The position numbers and the translations under genes are program-made. The notes beneath the pieces were generated by a model. That model had not been told where the DNA came from. It saw only the letters and a program-made list of their open reading frames with translations, and did not search any database. A stretch of 64,000 nt of DNA from Siphonodentalium dalli (taxonomy: Eukaryota > Mollusca > Scaphopoda > Gadilida > Siphonodentaliidae), in NCBI GenBank assembly GCA_032622095.1, contig CP136062.1:57366420-57430419 (forward strand), read 5' to 3'. This document shows positions 22,822-33,936 of the stretch, one piece after another (the first letter of the stretch is position 1; each line of letters starts with the position of its first letter).

Positions 22822-25182
22822 CTGTGGATATAACGTCCGTAAATGTATACAACGGCGCTAATTGTATAAATGCACAAAATAAGCTCATATTGTCATTATT
22901 TGAAAATTCAAATACAGTTTATATATTCAGATCTGTAACTAAAGGCGTTTACAGGAAAATAGCTCTAACCCAAGGCTTTGTTGACTCCGATATAATGTCG
23001 AATGGGTATACATTTAATAGTTGATGATTTAATTTCGTTAAACCTGTATACGTACATTCTTACAAAATTTCAATGTTAACTTTCAGATCGATGCATGGCC
23101 ATTTCGACCATAAATTAGAATTGGTTCATGCATGCACGTTGAAACAAAGGACTCATAATGAGTCAGCATTTCCAAAATTTGATATATCTCTTTTGTCTAC
23201 GAGGAATTACAATAGACGGGACAACGAAATTGACAAAGATATTTCTGTCTGGTACGTTTATAAGCTGGTGATAATATGTTGTCTATTTATTCTAGTTCCA
23301 GCAAAACAAAATCAGCATCACAACGCCACTGATAGTGTTAACCATTCTATAATAAATATATTCTTCCAGTCAATATAAAAGTATTTAGTAAGAAAGGTTT
23401 TAATAAGACTTTATGAAGCACACGGTTGTGACTTAATGAAGGTCAACGTGGTCATGTTGCTCCTTTACAATACGTTCAATTAACTTGTCAATCATGTTTG
23501 TGTTATCAGTGTGTTATTATACAAACAGTTAATCAATCAATCAATTATACTTACACCCCGCTCTAACGTAACAATCAATCAATTATACTTACATCCCGCT
23601 CTAACGTAACAATGAATCAATTATGCTTACATCCCGCTCTAACGTAACAATGAATCAATTGTACTTACATCCCACTCTAACGTAACAATCAATCAATTAT
23701 ACTTACATCCCGCTCTAACGTAACAATGAATCAATTATACTTACATCCCGGTCTAACGTAACAATCACTCAATTATACTTACATCCCGCTATAACGTAAC
23801 AATCACTCAATTATACTTACATCCCGCTCTAACGAAACAATGAATAAATTATACTTACATCCCGCTCTAACGAAACAATGAATCAACTATGCTCACATCC
23901 CACTTTAATGTAACAATCAATCAATTATACTGATATACCGGTCTAACGTAACAATCAATCAATTATACTTACATCCCACTCTAACGTAACAATCAATCAA
24001 TTAAACTGACATCCCGCTCTAACGTAACAATCAATCAATTATACTTACATCCCGGTCTAACGTAACAATCAATCAATTATACTTACATCCCGCTCTAACG
24101 TAACAATCAATCAACTATGCTTACACCCGCTCTAACGTAACAATCAATCAATTATACTTACATCCCGCTCTAACGTAACAATCAATCAACTATGCTTACA
24201 CCCGGTCTAACGTAACAATCAATCAATTATACTGACATCCCACTCTAACGTAACAATCAATCAACTATGCTTATATCCCACTTTAACGTAACAATCAATA
24301 AATTATACTGACACCCCGCTCTAACGTAACAATCAATCAATTATACTGACATCCCGGTCTAACGTAACAATCAATCAATTATACTTACATGTACATCCCG
24401 GTCTAACGTAACAATCAATCAATTATACTTACATGTACATCCCGGTCTAACGTAACAATCAATCAATTATACTTACATGTACATCCCGGTCTAACGTAAC
24501 AATCAATCAATTATACTTACATCCCACTCTAACGTAACAATCAATCAATTAAACTGACATCCCGCTCTAACGTAACAATCAATCAATTATACTTACATCC
24601 CGGTCTAACGTAACAATCAATCAATTATACTTACATCCCGCTCTAACGTAACAATTAATCAACTATGCTTACACCCGGTCTAACGTAACAATCAATCAAT
24701 TATACTTACATCCCGCTCTAACGTAACAATCAATCAATTATACTGACATCCCACTCTAACGTAACAATCAATCAACTATGCTTATATCCCACTTTAACGT
24801 AACAATCAATAAATTATACTGACACCCCGCTCTAACGTAACAATCAATCAATTATACTTACATCCCGGTCTAACGTAACAATCAATCAATTATACTTACA
24901 TGTACATCCCGGTCTAACGTAACAATCAATCAATTATACTTACATGTACATCCCGGTCTAACGTAAAAATCAATCAACTATGCTTACATCCCACTCTAAC
25001 GTAACAATCAATCAACTATGCTTACATCCCACTTTAACGTAACAATCAATCAATTATACTGACATCCCGATCTAACGTAACAATCAATCAATTATACTTA
25101 CATCCCGCTCTAACATAACAATCAATCAATTATACTTACACCCCGCTCTAACGTAATAATCAATAAAATTAATTATACTTAC
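22822..25182 (-). other. Intron 1 of the TSP1/lectin gene
   Basis: Phase 1 intron with donor GTAAGT at 25182 and acceptor CCACAG at 22822. The first ~1.65 kb, in gene sense, is the donor-derived minisatellite. The remaining 700 bp (22822-23520) is AT-rich with no recognised feature. Confidence 0.7.
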
Positions 25183-25198
25183 ATCCCGCTCTAACGTT
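23535..25198 (-). repeat. Minisatellite built from the exon 1 splice-donor junction (about 40 copies)
   Basis: In gene sense each 38-44-bp unit reads ACGTTAGAGCGGGAT then GTAAGTATAATTGATTGAT. That is the last 15 bases of exon 1 followed by its donor and first intronic bases. The copy nearest the exon is the real junction (25197-25160). Most units keep a GTAAGT donor. Others have GTCAGT, GTAAGC or an inserted TACATGTAAGT. The variants occur in repeated blocks (for example about 23940-24300 and 24500-24840), showing higher-order duplication. Splicing at any downstream unit would include an in-frame stop just after the first donor (TAT AAT TAA or TGA). Confidence 0.95.
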
Positions 25199-25327
25199 TG
25201 TCTGGTCCGGATCCTCGTGATAAGTAATGTCTCCTCCATCAGATGAAGCACGTGACTTATGTGGACTGTTCATCAAATCGCCGGCTGATGTGGCCACAAG
25301 GCAGATCAACAATATGACTGCAAACAT
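25183..25327 (-). CDS. Exon 1 (signal peptide) of a secreted TSP1/C-type-lectin-like protein
   Basis: Read on the minus strand, an ATG at 25327 opens a 48-codon frame starting MFAVILLICLVATSAGD. This is a compact signal peptide: the hydrophobic core is FAVILLICLVAT and cleavage is likely after ATSA. A polar acidic stretch follows (HKSRASSDGGDITYHEDPDQ). An in-frame TGA lies three codons upstream of the ATG, which fixes this methionine as the start. The frame ends at a strong donor, GGGAT|GTAAGT, with GT at 25182-25181. Coding length is 145 nt, so the intron is phase 1, the phase at which extracellular modules are usually shuffled and the phase of every TSP1 exon downstream. The last 15 exonic bases and the donor are reiterated about 40 times in the adjoining intron. 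The exon was found by eye from the donor, the frame and the phase match. The join to exon 2 is inferred, not shown by a transcript. Confidence 0.72.
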
Positions 25328-26009
25328 TCTGACTCAGTAATGGATTCTGTCGATGTAAATCTCAGTGGCATTAGCTTTGGGGTGTTAACGTTGTTACTCC
25401 AAAGATAACTATTTGTGGTTGGGGTTTCCATGGCAAACATAGTTCAGAACGATCGAAATAGCAATCTAGTTTAGGGTGGATTGGCAGTAAGTTTGCATAT
25501 CCATGGTTAACCCCTTATATTAGTTACTGTTTGTTCCTTGATGTGAAGTTCTCTTAGAAAATGTTCAGATAATAAGTTCAACAAACGGTCATGTTCCGTT
25601 TAGGTCATTTGTTGAATATATTATCTAAACTTTTCTCACCCATGCATATAACTCTTTCTGTACGTGCATGATCTGGCGTTTGCTTTTATTTCCAACATCC
25701 CCCATACGAATAATAGACCATTCCAATGTACACTGTTATAACTGATGGGACAATCCATCTATAGCAACAACAAAAACAGGTTAAACGTTTTTGAGATATA
25801 TATATATATATATATATAAGCATTGCAACCGAACACCCCGTGTGTTAGATCAGGACGTGAATTTCTACTCAGACAATGCCGTAGAGATCATTGTACACCT
25901 GTTCAAAAACCTGGGAAATATTTAACGTTCCGAGGGGGAACTTTACAAGATTTAAAAAAAACAACCGATATAATATATTTATGTGTCAATACCTGTTTCT
26001 TGATAATGT

Positions 26010-26134
26010 ATTTCACAGTAGGCGAATATTCCAGTCGAAATTTCATGATTTCTGTGAGACGCAAGCGAAATCGGCTCACAAAAGTCACCCAAATCATGAA
26101 ATCTCAAGCTGAGACCCTCGTCTACTGTGAAAAT
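26010..26134. repeat. Imperfect inverted repeat
   Basis: TTTCACAGTAGGCGA at the left pairs with TC.TCTACTGTGAAA at the right, and the inner AATTTCATGATTTCTGTGAG pairs with CTCACA...AAATCATGAAATC. A decayed hairpin element of about 125 bp. Confidence 0.6.
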
Positions 26135-27081
26135 TCATTATTGAGGAACCCTGATTAACATTCAATATAATAACTGCGTTGTGTGTTCAATGTTATAACG
26201 GTCCCCGCCAGAACTTTAAGAACTGTCCCGGTTGGAACATGATGTCAACAAGGGTGTCGCCAGAGTAGAGATTGCGAATAGTACGACTCCTGAATTTTAA
26301 CTAAATCACAGGGAAAACAAGACAGGTATGTTGATGAGTTACATACTTTGTGAAACGTTGGACACTGAATTGACAATTACGCCTCATGTGTAGACCTATA
26401 TTTACCAATAAAATAAACATTATTCGTTGTGAAAATACACATATATTCTAGGTCGCATATGCAACAAAGCATGTCCCCATATTTACCATCCTGGAATGAC
26501 ACCGTGACCAAACAGACTGAGTTAGTTATTTCATCACAACCCGCAGCCATATTTATATTTGTCTTAAATCAGCTGCCTTCGCGGTCGTTATGTGATTGTT
26601 TTGCTTTCGAGTAACTTCCATTGATGTCCATAACTATTTCAATATCAGAATAATTATTTGGAGCATATAAACTTTTTGTTGCGAAGATGGGTGTATGCTT
26701 CAAGTACTTATTTTTATATTTAACTTGTTATGGGGATCATTTAATTGAGCTCTAAAGGAGTAAAACCAAAACCTCGTAAGCTGCTGACTTCAGAACATTT
26801 GATTGCTTGTATTTTAAATATATGACAGCGGTGCCACTAAATGAAGGTTGAGGGTATGGAGGCGTGCTTTTGACAAGTTTCGTGCACCTTCACTCTGGAA
26901 TAACTTTTAAAAAAGTATTAAAAAGTCGAATATTTTACATATGCTTTATATAAATTATATTGAGAAGGGTTGTCCGCACGTGAATGAAATCAGTCTGATT
27001 TTCCGTAATACATTTAAATATAGCCCACGAACATGTAACCCTCTTGTTTTCCCACGTGGTTTGGTATAAATTCAGGAGCCG

Positions 27082-27136
27082 TACTATTTTTCGCTCCGTT
27101 ATAAATTACGCACCGATGAGTTCGCGAAAAATAGTA
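27082..27136. repeat. Short inverted repeat
   Basis: TACTATTTTTCGC (27082-27094) and GCGAAAAATAGTA (27124-27136) are perfect complements. Confidence 0.75.
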
Positions 27137-28194
27137 TACTGCGCGAATTTAAATACGAGTAAGGTATGCAAGTATTGATACGGATGTTTCAACATGCCTA
27201 ATGATTGTTATGCTCATATGTAAAACGGCTCGGCTCCCTTATCTACACTGACTCAGCCAGGGACGTGGCTGCATGCGATGTGGTTTCCATTGGGTTTGTC
27301 CAACCCGAAGTTTCCAACTGCATCCCATCGAAGCAGACCAACATTGCCAAGTGCGGAAAATTATATTTTCACACATCCACCAACCACCCGCCCCTCATTG
27401 GATTTGGAAGTTTCTAAATGATATCTCAAGTTCACCAGCTGTTGGGAAATTTCAAATGTCCAACTCACGGTCAGTTCAGTCTAAAACAATTCATCAACAT
27501 TAGGAACAACATGAACTTTCGAACTAGAACAACAGTTTTCATACCTGATACTGGTTGAAACAGTTTGCTTTTAAAAAGTAACCAAACATTCTGTATGGTT
27601 AAATTCCTATTGGCATTTTTGTGTTTATGAATGTTGGTGCAGCGACCCCGCCCTAACTCAGAGGGTGCCACTTTTGACATCTTCAAACCACACCAGTAGA
27701 TTCCTCGTATCATGTAAATGCCCAATATAAATGTATAGATTCGTAACCAATTTGTTGTATCAAATCTGGTGTCCCTAGCTCCCCATCCCCCCGGGCCGGG
27801 AACTTACGTCATAGATTGCTCTAAAATGTCAGCAAGATGTCTCACATCGAACTCGCCACTTGTTCACCTAAATAAATACATAACTCAACCAAGAAAGATA
27901 ACAAATAAGCTATGTATCAGTGTTTACTAGCTTATACTATGAATGCCGCGATTGATTCCCGTCCCCATACAAGTATGACAGTTGATGTGATATAAGTGTT
28001 CAAGTAACTTAATTCGGTCACCTTTTCTCGAGGTTTTGAAATTTTAGTGTCAAAATCTCCTTAAAACGTGTCTGTTCGATATCCATTGTTTTAAAGTATC
28101 CGCGATGAATTATTGGGAGAACACATTAGTCCAGAAAAATTGCTGTCATCTTTGGAAATATATAGAAATAACGAATGTTGAACTTTAGAGTAAA

Positions 28195-28510
28195 TTATAT
28201 ATGCCTGGCTCAGCACTGCTAACATTAAACCACACCATTCATTAGATTTATGCCTGGCTCAGCACTGCCAACTTTGAACCACACCATTCATTAGATTTAT
28301 GGAGATGCCGACATTACCTGGGCCTGGCTCATCACTGCCAACTTTTAACCACACCATTCTTTAGATTTATGGAGATGCCGACACTACCTGGGCCTGTCTT
28401 AGCACTGCTAACATTGACCCATAACCATTCATTATATCTGGGCCTGGTTCAGCACAGCTAACATTGAACCACACCATCCATTAGATGTATGGAGATGCCG
28501 ACATTTATAT
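28195..28510. repeat. Tandem repeat, 5 unequal copies (GCCTGGCTCAGCACTGC)
   Basis: Copies begin GCCTGGCTCAGCACTGC and continue AACCACACCATTCATTAG and ATTTATGGAGATGCCGACAT. Some copies lack the last part, so periods are about 52 or 85 bp. It grades into the next arrays through the shared AACCACACCATTAGATT word. Confidence 0.88.
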
Positions 28511-28572
28511 CTAAGTTTGGTAATAATTGGCGATATATTGTTTATCCATGTATTCTGGTGAACACATATCCC

Positions 28573-28895
28573 CAATCCCTGCCCCATACGACGCCGCCTT
28601 TAAGCCCACACCATTAGATTCCATGTATATATGATGACAATCCCTGCTCCATACGACGCCGCATTTAAGCCCACACCATTAGATTCCATGTATACATGAT
28701 GACGATCCCTGCCCCATACGACGCCGCCTTTAAGCCCACATCATTAGATTCCATGTATAGATGATGACAATCCCTGCCCCATACGACACCGCCTTTAAGC
28801 CCACGCCATTATATTCCATGTATAGATGATGACAATCCCTGCCCCATACGACGCCGCCTTTAAGCCAATACCATTATATTCCATGTATAGATAAT
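28573..28895. repeat. 65-bp tandem repeat, 5 copies
   Basis: CAATCCCTGCCCCATACGAC recurs at 28573, 28638, 28703, 28768 and 28833, an exact 65-bp period. Each unit contains CGCCTTTAAGCCCACACC and ATTCCATGTATA.ATGATGA. More distant relatives (AAACCACA.GATTAGATTCAT) follow at about 29000, 29130 and 29310. Confidence 0.95.
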
Positions 28896-29395
28896 GATTA
28901 TATAAGTTTCGGTGCTAATCGGCGACAAATGTTTGTAAATGCACGATTGGTGGCCTTCTCCTCCCATCACTGACTCGAATAGGGTCACTCTTGTTTCTTT
29001 AAACCACATCATTAGATTCATGATACCATGGCGATGACTACACGTAAGTGTGGTGGACATATGCGACTAAATCCCTTCCTATTAAATGTAGTGCCCCCCC
29101 CATCTTTGATCCAAACGGCGCCAATTTGGCATATTTAAACCACACGATTAGATTCATCGTATCAGAAAGAAGATTGTCTATCATTTTGATGGAAATCGGC
29201 GCTATATATGACTTTGGTGGTAATCAGCCACTAAAACATTTCTTATGAATGTCAGTGCCCCCCTACCCTCGCTATCCCTGATCAAAACGACACAAATATG
29301 GCGTTTTAAAACCACACGATTATATTCGGCGGAGAATAATATGTATCACGTTGACTGAAATCGGCACTAAAAATATATATATATATTAATTACTA

Positions 29396-29680
29396 TTAGG
29401 CTGGATTCTCAAACTTATCAGAAAAAACCTTGTATCCTGGAACACGCCCCCAGCCAGGCTGGAATATCAAACTTATCAGAGAAAACCTTGTATCCTGGAA
29501 TTATTCCCCCCGCAGCCAAACTGGATTATCAAACTATCAAAGAAAACCTTGTATCCTGGAAGTATTTCGTCCCCTCCCCAGCCAGGCTGGATTATCAAAC
29601 TATCAGAAAAAACCTTGTATCCTGGAATTATTTCGCCCCCCCCCCCCCCCAGTCAGACTGGATTATCAAACTATCTGAGC
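29396..29680. repeat. ~60-bp tandem repeat, 5 copies, with poly-C tract
   Basis: Units contain AGGCTGGATTATCAAACTAT, then AAAACCTTGTATCCTGGAA. The spacer in each copy is C-rich, expanding to a long C run at 29636-29650. A second poly-C run lies at 29766-29782. Confidence 0.93.
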
Positions 29681-31231
29681 CAAGCCAACATGCTTTAGGT
29701 CTGAAATGTCCAATTAATGTTGTGTGAGGCATTGAATTTCCAACTACTGAATATTTTCGCGAATGCCCCCCCCCCCCCCCCCTTGTCGCCACCCCGAGAC
29801 CACGTTCGTTTACGCCACTTGATACAGTTTTATCACTTAATACAATGCATATCCGCGATACAGACCACGTTGTGTACAGTCAGGGACGTAAATGCCGGGG
29901 ATTGGGCGTGGGTGTTGACAAACGTTATTTGGAAATTTCACACCAACAGTATGTTGAAATTTTTCTTGTATGTATATGTTCCAACCAGTAATTAGTGAGG
30001 GTTATTTATTGTCTTTAGGCCAACAGTTACATATTTTCCTACATTTGTTCAAATGTTTTGACTGAAATGGCTATCAGTTGAAAAGTTTCAAAACATAGTG
30101 GGTATCAAGTTGGACATTTACTAGTACAACACGTAGTGAGCATGAGACAGTCTAGATGCTGAGATTTAGCAATTTTCAGGTTTATGTTTCAAATGTCCTT
30201 CCATCACATCCGCTGCCCAGTCAAAAAATGCTAATCAATAACACAAATACCAGTTATGAAATTCCAAGCCATGGGGTGTGATTGGAATTTAACAAGTTTA
30301 GCCTGGTTCAAGGGGGTTCATTTCTGGTAATTCCAATATGGACACCCACCCAAAACGGAGACCCTCTATAGCCACGTCCCTGGTACAAGAGAACAAGTAA
30401 AGACTCACCTTCTCAAATAGAAATGAAAACTCGACTACTTTCGAAAGTGTCCAGAACGAAATATAACGCTCGGACGAATGGCGGTTGAATTTATATGAAT
30501 TGATAATAAAGATAACACATATCAATAGCATTCGACAAACATTTACCCACGTTTTGAATGACAACGATCACGCTATATACAGGTCTACCGTGGCATGTTG
30601 ATTCACATTGTTTGTTGCGTATTTAATAGACTATGTTTGCATTCAAACGAATTCCTTATAATGATGTTAAAGATGCACAGTGCATTCGAAGTGGGTTCAT
30701 GCGATACATAAACATTCTGCAAAACAACTGTCATCAACAAATATATTAATACACATTTACTTTGTTTTCACAATTAATAACTATCCAGTAATGAGAATTT
30801 GCATGATATCAAACCCGTTGTTATGTATATAGTATATCAGTGTTACTGTAGAATTACTGATAAAAGTCAAATTAGTCCAATAAGATCGCAAAGATTAATA
30901 AAAACTTAACGATAAACATTGGAAAAGGTCAAAGCATTGAAAAATTTAATACATAACAATGGTTTCAACTATGATTTATATATAAACCCTATAATGAACG
31001 AATAACCCACTAGTTTAGAACCGGTTTAATAATGTTTTTCAAGTGAGGTGAAAGTCCAGCTAGAGACCACATGATTTGGGGGACTTTTGTGATGCGATTT
31101 CGCCTTGCATTACTTGCGATCATACGATTTTGACGGATTTTTTCAGGGTAATCAATTGAAGTTTATCGCGAAATTGGTTGACAAACGTTGCATAAATAAT
31201 GTAATATCGAGCAGAGAACTTCACCTGCTGC

Positions 31232-31352
31232 GAAACACCATGACATACTTAAATTCATGTGAAACACCATGACATACTTAAATTCATGTGAAACACCATG
31301 ACATACTTAAATTCATGTGAAACACCATGACATACTTAAATTCACGTGAAAC
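31232..31352. repeat. 29-bp tandem repeat, 4 copies
   Basis: GAAACACCATGACATACTTA plus AATTCATGT starts at 31232, 31261, 31290 and 31319. Copies are nearly identical. Confidence 0.95.
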
Positions 31353-31470
31353 ACTCCACTGTGATGTTCAGGACGGAATAACAAATATTCATGCCAACTT
31401 AAGTTATTTTTTTAAATTTGATATCAAAATAGGCAGAAAACAGCGTCATTGTCATAAAGCAAATACAAGC

Positions 31471-32700
31471 ATGGCTAGTGTTGGTGGCATCATGGCTAGT
31501 GTTGGTGGCATCATGGCTAGTGTTGGTGGCATCATGGCTAGTGTTGGTGGCATCATGGCTAGTGTTGGTGGCATCATTGTCATAAAGCAAATACAAGCAT
31601 GGCTAGTATAGTGTTGGTGGCATCATGGCTAGTGTAGTGTTGGTGGCATCATGTCTAGTGTAGTGTTGGTGGCATCATGGCTAGTGTAGTGTTGGTGGCA
31701 TCATGGCTAGTGTAGTGTTGGTGGCATCATGGCTAGTGTAGTGTTGGTGGCATCATGGCTAGTGTAGTGTTGGTGGCATCATGGCTAGTGTAGTGTTGGT
31801 GGCATCATGGCTAGTGTAGTGTTGGTGGCATCATGGCTAGTGTAGTGTTGGTGGCATCATGGCTAGTGTAGTGTTGGTGGCATCATGGCTAGTGTAGTGT
31901 TGGTGGCATCATGGCTAGTGTAGTGTTGGTGGCATCATGGCTAGTGTAGTGTTGGTGGCATCATGGCTAGTGTAGTGTTGGTGGCATCATGGCTAATGTA
32001 GTGTTGGTGGCATCATGGCTAGTGTAGTGTTGGTGGCATCATGGCTAGTGTAGTGTTGGTGGCATCATGGCTAGTGTAGTGTTGGTGGCATCATGGCTAG
32101 TGTAGTGTTGGTGGCATCATGGCTAGTGTAGTGTTGGTGGCATCATGGCTAGTGTAGTGTTGGTGGCATCATGGCTAGTGTAGTGTTGGTGGCATCATGG
32201 CTAGTGTAGTGTTGGTGGCATCATGGCTAGTGTAGTGTTGGTGGCATCATGGCTAGTGTATTGTTGGTGGCATCATGGCTAGTGTAGTGTTGGTGGCATC
32301 ATGGCTAGTGTAGTGTTGGTGGCATCATGGCTAGTGTTGGTGGCATCATGGCTAGTGTAGTGTTGGTGGCATCATGGCTAGTGTAGTGTTGGTGGCATCA
32401 TGGCTAGTGTAGTGTTGGTGGCATCATGGCTAGTGTAGTGTTGGTGGCATCATGGCTAGTGTAGTGTTTGTGGCATCATGGCTAGTGTAGTGTTGGTGGC
32501 ATCATGGCTAGTGTAGTGTTGGTGGCATCATGGCTAGTGTTGGTGGCATCATGGCTAGTGTTGGTGGCATCATGGCTAGTGTTGGTGGCATCATGGCTAG
32601 TGTTGGTGGCATCATGGCTAGTGTTGGTGGCATCATGGCTAGTGTTGGTGGCATCATGGCTAGTGTTGGTGGCATCATGGCTAGTGTTGGTGGCATCATT
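31471..32700. repeat. Compound 21/26-bp minisatellite
   Basis: A 21-bp unit (ATGGCTAGTGTTGGTGGCAT plus C) forms the first five and last nine copies. Between them lie about 33 copies of a 26-bp form carrying an extra TAGTG. The flank ATTGTCATAAAGCAAATACA is duplicated at 31449 and 31576, on both sides of the first block, so unique flank was carried along in an expansion step. The 21-bp blocks are open in frame as MASVGGI repeats. The 26-bp core shifts frame every unit, so a protein-coding role is unlikely. Confidence 0.96.
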
Positions 32701-32739
32701 GCCGTGATGTTTAAAGTATGTTCATACACTCGCAAATAT

Positions 32740-32915
32740 ATTTCGTTCTATATTTCTCCCTATTTCGCTATTTCGCTGTATGTTCCTATTTCGAGTTTTC
32801 GTTCTATTTCGCTATTTCGCTATTTCGCTGTATTTTCCTATTTCGATTTTCGATGTATTTTCCTATTTCGCTTTTTCGTTTTATTTTATATTTCGATATT
32901 TCGCTATATTTGACA
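32740..32915. repeat. TATTTCG-rich low-complexity tract
   Basis: Irregular runs of TATTTCGCTATTTCGC and TATTTCGTTCTATTTCG-like words, with periods of 8-20 bp. It adjoins the preceding minisatellite. Confidence 0.85.
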
Positions 32916-33414
32916 TATTATGGGATATGGTATTATATGATACCCAACATTCTGATATTCAATCGAACATCACGTGCCTCCCGTGGTCGCGATTGTATAC
33001 CAAGAGCCATCATATCGTGGACCCCGATAAGATATCTCTTGGTAGTCAAGCTTGTGCGTATTGCCTGATCTTGCAGGCAATTCGGTACAGAAAGCCAAAA
33101 ACCGAATACGAAAATGCTTGTAGATAATCAATGTATCATATATTCCACCCAACAATTTGGCGTTATACATGTATGTGGTTATAGGTAAAGCGGACGTGGT
33201 ACCGGGCGGGCGGTGGTTTGGTGTCTATCATCTCAAACAACCCCATGACCTAGTAAAATAATCATATTATTGGTCAATGTCATGTCTGAAACAAAATGAT
33301 TTCTCAATTTCCGACTGTAACAGAGACTGACATGGTTGCGATAGTTCATTTTTTATAGTCAAAATAAGGCGTAAACTATGTGGATTCCAAGAGTAAAATA
33401 TTTACGTACATGTA

Positions 33415-33612
33415 TATAGGAGGTATGGCACAGCAGCAATGTTATATATTTTATGCCTCCGAAACATGGCGAGCATACAGCGGCCATTCTAGCTTCCTTT
33501 TTTGGGTTGCTTCGGTGGCCGTGTGGTATTGATGTCGGACTTTGAGTCGCAAGGCGCGCTCGCCGTTGGGCCGGGGTTCGCATCCCACCCAATCTCAAAA
33601 AATTTGCATTGT
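33415..33612 (+). repeat. SINE-like composite repeat with tRNA-derived segment (copy B)
   Basis: Same family as 2109-2490. The order is GGAGGTATGGCACAGCA, GCCTCCGAAACATGGCGAG, AGCTTCCTTTTTTGGGTTGC, then box A-like GGTGGCCGTGTGGT (33515-33528), a class II-like variable arm, and box B-like GGTTCGCATCCC (33575-33586). It ends in a TCTCAAAAA tail. Box B has one change from the usual GGTTCGAATCC. Internal hairpin arms found in copy A are missing here. Confidence 0.68.
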
Positions 33613-33936
33613 CTCAAAAATCATATTTACGTACATATTCAACCAAGTTTCTCGTGCAATGGTCATGTCGAACTATTTTAAATGAGATTTTGGTCAATGA
33701 TCCATCTATGCAGAATACTAAGAGTTAGAACTAAATGTTTAAATAATATAAATATACCCCGTGTTTACAAGTACAGAAAGTCGTAATCGGACAAGTCAGT
33801 CACTTATAGACAACGCTAGTGTATAATCACGTGACCTGTCAGTTAGGGTTACAATCACCCGCAAACGCACATTCGGTAGAAGCAGAACCTCTCTAATGTC
33901 TCATCGCTCGGTCTCGATCTATTGGCAAATAATGGT

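Larger units (their letters stand above)
25328..28190. other. Upstream flank of the TSP1/lectin gene; no gene recognised
   Basis: The promoter of the minus-strand gene should lie just above 25327. I see no convincing TATA box or other core element. An (AT)n run lies at 25796-25817, a hairpin at 26010-26134 and a short inverted repeat at 27082-27136. Open frames here (for example 25823-26158) have no recognisable domain. The rest is AT-rich unique sequence. Confidence 0.5.

Noticed and set aside
25823-26158. 111-codon plus-strand frame with several cysteines
   Set aside because: AT-rich, low-complexity after residue 40, overlaps a hairpin, and has no signal peptide or family resemblance.
32504-33127. 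Phe-rich and LVLVASW-type plus-strand frames
   Set aside because: Generated by the 21-bp minisatellite and the TATTTCG tract.
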